The notes beneath the pieces were generated by a model. That model was not told where the DNA came from, did not search any database, and was given only the letters and a program-made list of their open reading frames with translations. A DNA stretch of 64,000 bases from Selaginella moellendorffii (taxonomy: Eukaryota > Streptophyta > Lycopodiopsida > Selaginellales > Selaginellaceae): assembly GCF_000143415.4 (NCBI RefSeq), contig NW_003314261.1, forward strand, positions 3,216,880 to 3,280,879, written 5' to 3'. The position numbers and the translations under genes are program-made. Shown here piece by piece: positions 55,306 through 64,000 of the stretch (position 1 is its first letter; every line of letters begins with the position of its first letter).

Positions 55306-56976
55306 CTAGGCCACACAGAACGCGTAGATCGAATCACCGGTCGTGGGAGGCATGTATCCAGATCCAACGAAAGCACACCCGTCGGCCACAGAGAATCCCC
55401 CGCCCTGTTTGGCATTTGTCATGCCCCTCCACACAATGCTCCCATTCCTGGCGTCCAGCGCGTAAATGTAACCCGCGTCCTCGAACGATCCAACAAACAA
55501 CACATCGTTTGCAATGGCCACCGCTCCATAAGCTAGAGCGCCGGTGGGATTTGCCGTGGACCAGCGTATCACTCCAGTGTTGGCATCCATGGCTACCCAG
55601 CCGCCCCCCCGAGTGACATTGCTAGATGGGATGAGCGTGAAGTTCAGCCCATCTCTGTTGACGATGTTGGTGTAGATCCTCGTGTTATCAGCGGCAGCTC
55701 CCCAGATTGCTCCTCCACTCTTGCTACCAGGTCCAGCAAGCTATAGAACAATCATCGGATTAGTATCATCTCGTATACACTAAGTTTACTTACAGTTTCC
55801 CATACGAGTTCTCCAGTTGATCGGTCGTGAGCCCAGACAATGCCGCTCTTCTGGCCCGTGACAACCACATCTCTCCATCTGTTTCTGTGACGAATGGTGA
55901 CGAGCATTGGAGATTCTCCAAAGTCGTAGTCCGGGCCCGGCTGTGAGGGGCAATTTGGTAGTGGATTTGCCCGGTCGCGGCAAATGAAGGAGAAGACATC
56001 GTCGCCACCGAGCCTGTTACACCACCTTATGGCTCCGGTCTCCGTGTCGAGTGCAACCACCGCATCGTCGCAGAGGGTTGCGTTTGATGGAAAGCAACCG
56101 GTTCGATTTGCATCGAGGCATGCCTGGACGGACGCTGGAACCGTGTAGAGGTTTCCAGTTGCGATGTAGACGAGGCCTCGCTCTTCGTCAATGGAAGGGC
56201 TGCTTCCCCAGATTGCGGCTCCAGAGTAAAGTCCATTTTGCCCGTGGTTGTCCGGAAGCATGCCCGTTTTCCAGATTCGTGCCCCTGTCTTCAGACTGAG
56301 CTTTTGAAAGCTCCCTTGGAAGGTGCAGCAAATGGTGTCGTTCACCTCTTGGTCTGACGAGATTCCAACGTAGAAAGCACTGAAAACATATAAACATCAA
56401 TAGTAATAAGTAATATAAATAGGAAAAATATTTACTCTTTGTTAGCTGTTCCAGACATGGTAATTTTCGCAAGGGGCGTTTCCTCAAGCTCCTGGGAGAT
56501 CCATACTAGCTTTCCAGTCTCTCTTTCCAACGCGACAACCTTGGCAGGGCCGAGCAATCCAAGGATTACCAGCTCTTTTGTCACTGCCGGAGAAGTTCTC
56601 GAGATCACCCCACTCAAGCCTGTGATCTGTGTCAAATTCACCCTCCAGACCAAAGATCCTTGCATAGACACTGCAAAGACAAGCCCACTCCAAGTTGGAA
56701 CGTAGATCACACCCTTGTAGATGGCTGGAGTCGCCGAGACGAATGGTCCGGTGACAAATCTCCACTTTTGAGCGAGGGTGTGAGCGTTTTGGGGGCTAAT
56801 CTTGTGCTCCTTCTCCTGGAAGCGCCTGTTGGTGATATCTCCTCCATGGTTTGTCCAATCTCCTTGATCACATTCACATATAGTCTTGAAGAAACACAGT
56901 AAGAAATCTAGAAAATCGCTGTGCTACTTACCAGCAGGAAGAAGCAAATCACAAGTGTTATACTAGAACACGCCAT
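55306..56976 (-). CDS. Secreted PQQ-type quinoprotein (polyvinyl-alcohol-dehydrogenase-like beta-propeller)
   Basis: Four main exons. MACSSITLVICFFLL is a signal peptide ending at the first exon junction. The mature part begins CDQGDWTNHGGDITNRRFQE and contains propeller blades with the tryptophan-docking style of PQQ proteins: TPAIYKGVIYVPTWSGLVFA, LVILGLLGPAKVVALERETG, RGLVYIATGNLYTVPASVQA, ALDTETGAIRWCNRLGGDDV, SGIVWAHDRSTGELVWET, and SGGAIWGAAADNTRIYTNIV. It ends TGDSIYAFCVA with the stop at 55306. Plant homologues are annotated as polyvinylalcohol dehydrogenase-like; the natural substrate is unknown, as is whether PQQ is bound. It diverges from the THADA gene across 172 bp. A decayed copy of its middle lies at 42.1-42.6 kb. 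Confidence 0.88.
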
Positions 56977-57148
56977 TGAACTGATCCATCAAGGAATGGA
57001 CTTTTATAAAGGAAAATCCAAGTTTGCTACAACCGTCATTGACATTAAAGACGAATAAGATAGAATATAAGTTGACGTTAAAGTCTCATAAACCCTAAAT
57101 GCATATGCCCTAAAACCCTAAATGCCACTGGATTAGGGTTCTTGGACT
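56977..57148. promoter_or_regulatory. Divergent promoter of quinoprotein and THADA genes, with three telo-box motifs
   Basis: Contains TAAACCCTAAAT at 57089-57100, AAAACCCTAAAT at 57112-57123 and ATTAGGGTTCTT (reverse orientation) at 57132-57143, all within 60 bp of the THADA ATG. Clustered telo-boxes at this position are characteristic of leaders of plant translation-related genes, which fits a tRNA-modification gene. Confidence 0.6.
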
Positions 57149-60100
57149 ATGGCCGCGAAATGGAAGGCGCAGCAGCGGAAGCAGCGATGGCAGCACAGCG
57201 CGGTGCTGCTCCCCTCCTCTCTAATCTCTCGCGCCGGCGCGGACGCGAGGATCTCTTCTTTCTGCACGGCTCTGCGCGAGTGGAGCTCGCTGGGAAACAC
57301 GTTTGATCAGGTATCCGGCGCCAAGCGCCTCGTAGCAGCGCTAGAGGCGGTCGCAGGGGTAGAATCCGAGGCGCTGGCCGTGGCATTGTCGGTGTTCGTG
57401 GAGATTTTGTTCCAGGAGGGATCCAGGCCCGTCCACCGCACGATGCTCTCGGCTCTCACGCAATTCCAGCAGTGTCGCGAGGTTCTAGAAGGGATATTCC
57501 AGCGGTGTTGTGCGGATTATGGACTGGGGGGCTCGAATGAGAGAAGATTTGCGCTGGTGGCGGTGGGGCTCTCTCTCGCGAGCTTGCCAAAGCCGGGGCT
57601 ACTCAAGGACGTGGTTCGCAAGTGCTCTACGCTGATAGCTTCCAGCGCAAGCTTCGACGTCCGGGACGTGTTGACGCGGTCGGAGAGTGGTGAGAATGCC
57701 ACTCCATCGCTCATGGAGGATTGCCAGGACGCCATGTCCACGGTCTACTACATGCTCCAGAACTCGTCCCAGGACTTTGGAAGCCAGGCTTTTGGGGACG
57801 TGGTGGTGACTTCGCTGGATGTTTTGCAAAGCTCGCTCATGTCCCGGGACTGCGTGGTAGCAGCGGGGGTTTGCTTGTGTGCTACCGCCCAGATGTCGAG
57901 CTCGCGGTCGAGACTGGCGTTGATGCTCGCCGAGGCTCTCTTCCCAGAGGTGAATTCACAGTGTTGTGCCGTGGAAGAGGAGTTTAGCAGGGATAATAGC
58001 GAACAAGGCAAGCTAGAGAGCGTGATTCACAGATTACGTCGCTCGACTATGGCCGAGGAGGCCGAGAAGTTCACGGATTTTGGTCGGCTGTGCGTACTTC
58101 GAGGACTTCTCACGGCTGCTCCTCGAGAGGTTTTGAATTACTGCCTGCTCAAAAAGGTGACGGTAGAAGAAGATGGTCGAAGAACCTCCAACTTGGTCGT
58201 GTGGACGCTTCTATACGATGGGATCTTGCCGGCTCTCTGTGCCGCAACGGAGAGCTCCTTCGACAGCCACTTCAAGTTCCATGTTATGACTGCGCTCCAG
58301 ATATGTCTACAACAGATCAAGGCGTCGATCTTGGGCAACGTTACAGCAGCCGCGATTGACGAGCTCCGGAGCGTCAAAGGAGCAGCTTTTACTGCTCCAG
58401 CGACGCCATTTTCTCCGACGATGACGAGCAGAGTTATGCAGATCATTTGGAACAACTGGGAAGACCCTCTCAATCAGACCGTCCGGCAGGTCCAGATGGT
58501 TTTCGACTTACTTGCGGACTTGCAATCTTCGTCAACAAGTGAAGGCGGTGAAACGGCACAGGCACAAAATGGCACGCAGTCTTTTTTGCATCAGATTGCG
58601 AACGATCTCCTCACAGTTGGTGGACACCGGAAAGGAAGATATGTTCCTCTGGCTACGTTGGCGTTGCGACTTGGAGCTCAGACGCTGTTGGAGATGTGCC
58701 CGGGCCTTCTTTTCCAGACCATTCACGCCATGTCCGATGATGGAGTTTGCTGCGCAGCAAGCTCGTTTTTAAAGTTGTTCCTGGAGCGGCTTCGCGACGA
58801 GTGCTGGAACAACGAAGGCGTTACGCAGGGAAGCATACGATTTCGGCAACTTTGGGTTCCTCCGATGGTGGCTGGCGTCGTTGCTGGAAACCCAAGACTT
58901 CGGATCAACTTACACACGTACGCACTTTCGGTGGGACTGGAGATTGACAGCGATAGCCTTTTACAGATGCTGGGGTTCGTTTTAGATGGCTTGGCTGTTC
59001 GTGAGGTGCCATCATGGGAGGACTTGCGGGGTGCTGCTGGAATGCCAGATTTTTTGACGCAGAACCAACGGGTGGCCTTGTTTGTGTCTCTTATCAAGGT
59101 CGCTCGGGGATTAGCTCTGATGGAAAACGAAATCAGGACGTCTGGAAGTGCGTCGGAGATGACGTTTCTGGTGAAAGGTGTGGCCGTTTACGCACCAATA
59201 TCTCTTCTAGAGCTCGCGCTTACTCATCTCGAAGAAGGTTTACGGGTGGATTCTGCGGAGCTTATTTGCTTGAATCCCAAGACAGCGGTGATGCCTTCAC
59301 CTTTCGAGCTGCATCTTTTGAGGGTGGCAATGCCTTTGAACATGAGGTGCTCTTCGACAGCTTTCCGGATGAAATGGACGAGTTTGCTCAAGAAGTTTTT
59401 CAGCAGAGTTCGGGTGGCGACTGACAGGCAGATGAAACTGGAATCATCAAAGGGTGGCTACAGAAATGGAGAACAGGCTTCTGGAGCTATTCAGAGGAAG
59501 CTCGACAGCTCAGTGGTGACGCTCGCAGAGATGCAGGCGTTCATGCAATGGTTGACGCGGCTGCTGGTTTCATCCTTATACCCGTCAGCTCCTTACGAGC
59601 GGAAGTACATGGCGATGGAAATACTCAACGTACTACTCGACGTTTGGCCCACGACGGATCAGCTGCAGTCCAAGAAAAACTTCTCGCCGTATGGAAAGGA
59701 GCTCTTCTCGGCAGACTACACGATGGTTCTTCTCGGTGCTGTCGTGGATAGCTGGGACCGTCTCAGAGAGAGCGCCTACAAGATACTTTTACGCTATCCG
59801 ACTCCATTACCGGGCTTAGAAGCACAAGAGAAGGTGGCGGAGGTGTTACAATGGGGAAAAGTTCTTGCGAATAGTCCTCGTGTCAGAGAAAGCGATGCAG
59901 GAGCGCTTGTGTTGAGGCTCATATTTCGAAAGTACGTCTGCGAGCTCGGATGGAGAGTTTCACTACATCCAGAAGCTGAGGCTGTGCAGACGAAGCCTGT
60001 TTCTGGGGATCAGATTGTTCGCTACATCGAGTCACTCAACGATTGGCTCGAGGCTGGGGTTTTGGAAGGTGAAAGGAACCTCGTAACGGCTTGCAAGCAC

Positions 60101-63100
60101 AGCTTTGTACACGGGGTTCTACTCACGCTCCGTTACACTTTCAGCGAGCTGGATTGGATTTCTGATGGAGTGAGGACCAATGTCGCCGGACTTCGCACGG
60201 CCTGTGAAAGGCTTTTTAAGCTCCTGTTGAAGGTTACGTCTCTAGCTCTCTGGGTTGTATCAGTTGATGCTCTCAACCTCAAGGAGAAAGAGTATGAAGG
60301 CTTGGACGAAGACGTTGAGGATCTACATGTGTCTGATTCTGATGATATTGAAGGTGATGATGATGGCATTGGTGGAGATGACGATGCTAGCCTTTTGGCT
60401 CCACTGGAACAGATGGTTATGGTAGGCTGCTGGCTATCCATGAAAGAGGTACGTGAAAGTTTTTTCTTTCTATTTTTCTTTGCTTAACGTTTTTCAGGTC
60501 AGCTTGCTCCTAGGGACTGTTGCACGAGGGGCACCACTACCCGGTTGTAGCTACAACGCTAGGACTGGAAATGGTGTTCTCCAGTCTTTAGAAGAATCGA
60601 AGTTTATTATGTTGGAGTCTGCACAGCTTGAAGAAATCGGTCAGCATTTTTTGCAAGTGCTTCTTGCTATGAAGCATAATGGCGCTATTGACAAAACTCG
60701 AGTTGGCTTTGTCGCTCTGTGCAATCGTTTACTGCTCTCAAGCGACACAAGGTTAGGTGGTTCGTTCTTCATCAAACTCGGACTAATCTGTGTTTTTACA
60801 GGTTAAGCAAGATGCCTGAGATTTGGATGCAGCAACTTATGAAACGGACTGTTCTTAAGGACCAATCGCTCGATGATCTGCTGAGAAGGAGCGCAGGAAT
60901 TCCGGCGTCGTTTCTCGCGTTGTTTCTTTCGGAACACGACGGTGCGCCGAGAAAGCTTCTTCCCATGGGCTTAAGGTGGCTGATTGACAACATCAAACAA
61001 TTTCTCAACTCCTCGACCAGTAAAGATGTGGTGCCTGTCGTGCACGCCTTCAACACTCTCAGAGTAACTTTCAACGACACGAACTTATCAACTGATACGT
61101 CTGGATTTTGCGCTGAAGCTTTGATAGTTGCCATTAAAGCATTTGCTTCTCCTTATTGGCAAGTCCGGAACAGTGCCACACTCGCTTTCACTGCGCTACT
61201 ACATCGTATCGTTGGATTTCTAAACGTACACAAGCAGGCTACAGCACGTCGTGCTATTACTGGTTTTGAGTTCTTTAACAGGTATGGTTAGGCTCGTTTC
61301 TTGATCTATTACATGTTTCGATTTCAGGTATCCCGCTCTACATCCGTTCCTTCTGGAGGAACTAGAATGTGCTACCATGAACTTACAACAGGGGGTGACG
61401 CAAAGCCGGCTTCATCCGAGCCTTGCACCAATTCTGGTGATTCTTTCGCGTCTGAGGCCATCGATTGTCAACACAAGGACGGACGACTGGCTGAGCCCTT
61501 CAGCATTCATGCCGTCCGTCGTGCGGTGTGCAACTCAGTGCAATTTAAAGCTCCGAGTTCTCGCATCTCGTGCGTTAGCACCGCTTGTCACCGCGGAGAA
61601 CCTTTTGAACGTTCTGCTGGAGCTCTGTAGCCAGTTATCGAAGAAGCCAGTGCGTTACAACACCATCCACGGCGTTTTACTGCAGCTATCATCGCTTCTT
61701 AAATCCAACTGTACGGAGGTATCCCAGCAGGAACAGCAGGGACAGATCGTGGTGCAGGTTTTCAACAGGATCAAAGAGTGCACACTACTTGGCACGATAA
61801 ACCGGACATCTTGTTTTATAGTGGTTGCGGCATTTCTTGGAGTTTTACAAGATCTTCTGGAACTGGCTTATCAGTGCCAACAGGTGCCATCAGTGCGGGA
61901 AAGCATGCAACAACTCCAGCCGGTACTCTTGCACCTCAGCAGCGAAAGTGTCAGCCATAGCGACAGTTCCGCAAAGCCGTGGGACTCGACGCTTGTGGAT
62001 TTGAAAGGACTAGCTGCGGATATCTACTTCAGCACAATTCTGCGAGGTTGGCAAACTTCCAACGCTGATATCGCTTCGGGTCAGACGACGGTCTCGAAAA
62101 CTTTTTATACGACTTTACGAGAAGCGCTGGCTGACAAGATGTACGAGGTTAGACTGGCAACACTGAAGGCGCTAAAGTCATTCTCGACACAAGATTTCGC
62201 TGTTGCTTTCACGCAGTTGGACGCGAGAATACTGCATGGCCTGTTAACAGAGCGTTTATATACGGAGCTTCATCCCAGATGCGTGAAGCGCTTATTACAG
62301 GTTTTTCTGAGATGGAACCTTCTCGCAGTTGACAACGATCCTCAGCAGGACCCTTTCAAGATATGGAACACGTTACTCGGAATTTACAACACCTCCAAGG
62401 TCTCCAAGACAAGGGAATCTGCAGTACGTTGTCTCGGCAATTGCATGCAACACCTTCTCGTCTCAATGAAGGCCGACATGGTGGACAGGGACTTGGACGA
62501 CTCCGACTGGGAAGTCTTTCGCGGGGTGCTCGAGACATGGAACGATCTGATACGACGCCACAGTGCGGCCAGCGAGCCTGTAAACTTGAGGAGAGCGATT
62601 TCTTCGGCAATAATCTCCTCGAGGTGCTTGGAGGAGTCTAAGTGGCTCAGGGAGAATACCAGGATGGTGGCAGTGTCTCCGAGGTTGAAGTGGTACAGGA
62701 AAATAGTTCTGAGCGTCTGGTCTGTAACCATCAACCTTTTGGAGGACGAAGACATTGTTCTACGCCAGCAGCTTGCGTTGGCCCTCCAGGACGTCATGGT
62801 ACCCGTTTTCAAAGCTCCGCATGCTAGCGTTCCAGCTCAAGTGGAGAGGGTGCTGGAAACGAGCCTCGCATTCCTGAGGTTCCAGTTCCAGGAATGCGAT
62901 TTCTTCTACGACTTTCTTGCTGGGTGGATACTGGGCGACAACAGCTCTCGTTTTGGAGGCCTCCAGAACACAGACCTGGTCCGTAAGCTGTTCGACAAAG
63001 AGCTCGATAACCACCACGAGGAGCAGCTACTGGTGGTCCAACTTTGCTGCTCGCACATCGAAAGCTTCCTCGACTCGCCGGAACACTCGACCGAGTTTGT

Positions 63101-63494
63101 CACAAAATGGCGAGGCAAATTCCTGGACCAGGCAGTGGCTTGTGCAAAGTGGTGTTTGGAGCTCCAGCGATCAACGCACTGGGTCGGAGGCATAACAAAC
63201 CACCAGGACGTGTTCAAGCACCTATACAGGACCTTGCTCGGATTATTAGTGCTATCAACACCAAAAACCACAGGAAACTCGTCTTTAAGCTCCCTGCAAG
63301 CTCTAAAAGGGAGTCTTTTGGAGCTGACATCGCTAAGCGAGGTACCTCTAAGTCCCATGATTTCTAACTTGCTCTCCAGATTACTCCAAGCGGTCGAGCA
63401 CAGCACCGGCATGAACTTGGTTGCCGATTCTTTCCGAGCTTCCATGCATGACAGCTACTGCCCGGACTTTGAGCCGTTTTTCTTGCTCAAATAG
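57149..63494 (+). CDS. THADA: THADA/TRM732 homologue (DUF2428), tRNA ribose-methylation cofactor
   Basis: Exons 57149-60448, 60498-60751, 60802-61281 and 61328-63494 join in frame to 2066 residues, an unusually long first exon followed by three short introns. The protein is an all-helical repeat (HEAT/ARM-like) scaffold. The DUF2428 core spans exons 1-4: MVMVGCWLSMKEVSLLLGTV (across the junction), ARGAPLPG, SKFIMLESAQLEEIGQHFLQ, NGAIDKTRVGFVALCNRLL, LLRRSAGIPASFLALFLSEH, SPYWQVRNSATLAFTALLHR and RYPALHPFLLEELECAT. An acidic run (EDVEDLHVSDSDDIEGDDDG) precedes it. In yeast Trm732 partners Trm7 (FTSJ1 in man) for 2'-O-methylation of tRNA position 32; the same role is inferred here. The Met at 57149 begins MAAKWKAQQRKQRWQHSAVL. 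No lesion found. Confidence 0.92.
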
Positions 63495-63855
63495 AAGTTT
63501 AAGCAACTGTCCAACTTTGTCATCGTGATCCATGTGGGACTGCCAAATTTTTTGACTACGATACAGCTGTGGCAATTTGCCGCTCGCCACGTTTTTGGGA
63601 TATATCCACTCGTCGTGTCGGCATCATATTACTTCCGTCAAGTTTTATCACACTCGTCGAAAAGTGTGATAAACAGTCGCTTAAGAGCGTCTAAAGATAC
63701 GCTTATCACGTTACAGTGACGCTATATCTATCTTTTCGTGTCACAGGAGGAGCGAGCGAGCTTGGGACACTACTCGCAGAGTAAGTCCTTCGGCTCTTAA
63801 TGCGCTGATTGCCGAGTTTTTGTTCTTTTCCAGGTCGATTGATCGAAAAGCCACC
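63495..63855. other. 3' flank of THADA and leader (with intron) of the next gene
   Basis: Contains an 11-bp stem hairpin at 63644-63673 and, at 63781-63833, a GTAAGT...CAG segment that fits an intron in the 5' leader of the gene starting at 63856. No coding region seen. Confidence 0.45.
63644..63673. terminator. Hairpin (11-bp perfect stem, 8-nt loop) downstream of THADA
   Basis: TTTATCACACT at 63644-63654 pairs with AGTGTGATAAA at 63663-63673. It lies about 150 bp after the THADA stop, within a plausible 3' UTR. A role in 3'-end formation is possible but not shown; it could equally be a chance or transposon-derived hairpin. Confidence 0.3.
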
Positions 63856-64000
63856 ATGGTCTATCACAGGAACTTGCTCCAAGTGCAGCCTTCGGAGGCT
63901 ATATACCAAGATCTGAGGGCCATTGGCACCGCGTCCCGTGATATCGGGATCCAGCTCGCCGCTACCGTTTCTGCGGGGCATTTCGGATTCCTGAGATGGC
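63856..64000 (+). CDS. Start of an unidentified gene, cut by the right edge
   Basis: ATG in a strong context (CCACCATGG) follows a leader intron. 48 codons are visible, beginning MVYHRNLLQVQPSEAIYQDL, then RAIGTASRDIGIQLAATVSA. No stop up to the edge. Soluble helical composition; no family recognised from this short piece. Confidence 0.6.
   Translation, partial: MVYHRNLLQVQPSEAIYQDLRAIGTASRDIGIQLAATVSAGHFGFLRW

Overview
The window looks like nuclear DNA of a land plant, most likely a lycophyte of the Selaginella type. The clues are very short spliceosomal introns (about 45-75 bp), plastid and mitochondrial proteins encoded by intron-containing nuclear genes, PPR proteins built from short 31-residue repeats, a local cytochrome P450 family, and AT-rich retroelement debris between compact GC-richer genes. 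The species assignment is inference from gene style, not from a database match.

Layout. 1-12.7 kb is a dense housekeeping block: a Pro/Gln/Arg-rich protein cut by the left edge (-), peroxisomal citrate synthase with a PTS2 signal (-), the spliceosomal kinase PRP4 (-), the ER channel protein TMCO1 (-), a stand-alone nuclear LAGLIDADG protein (+), and mitochondrial chaperonin CPN60 (-). 12.9-15.7 kb holds a decayed P450 and a decayed PPR gene. 15.7-22.7 kb is AT-rich and repetitive: a degenerate minisatellite, two 5S-rRNA-derived direct repeats, and two successive tandem duplications, one of which carries fragments of a P450 and of CPN60. 22.8-32.9 kb is a P450 cluster around the plastid isoprenoid gene IspH: intact P450 (-), IspH (+), intact P450 (+), a Ty3/gypsy remnant, and a P450 pseudogene split by a DNA transposon. 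32.9-41.5 kb is a second gene block: a cinnamoyl-CoA-reductase-like enzyme, two PPR genes overlapping by 17 bp, sorting nexin 2, an oil-body-associated protein, and mitochondrial acyl carrier protein. 41.6-55.3 kb is heavily rearranged: twin small genes, a quinoprotein gene fragment, a broken PLP-dependent decarboxylase, an 861-bp duplication present at 44.5 and 51.3 kb, a 60-bp perfect palindrome, an unrecognised 308-residue gene, Ty1/copia and LINE remnants, PPR fragments and a UPF0496 gene. 55.3-64 kb holds a secreted PQQ-type quinoprotein, the giant THADA/TRM732 homologue, and the start of an unidentified gene.

The genes do not form one pathway. Recurrent themes are organelle RNA metabolism (the LAGLIDADG protein and the PPRs), organelle metabolism (IspH, ACP, CPN60, peroxisomal citrate synthase) and local duplication. 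The most informative features are the LAGLIDADG protein whose catalytic acids are both replaced, the inverted duplication that appears to have created the P450 pair around IspH, the 5S-derived repeats, and the several captured or duplicated gene fragments.
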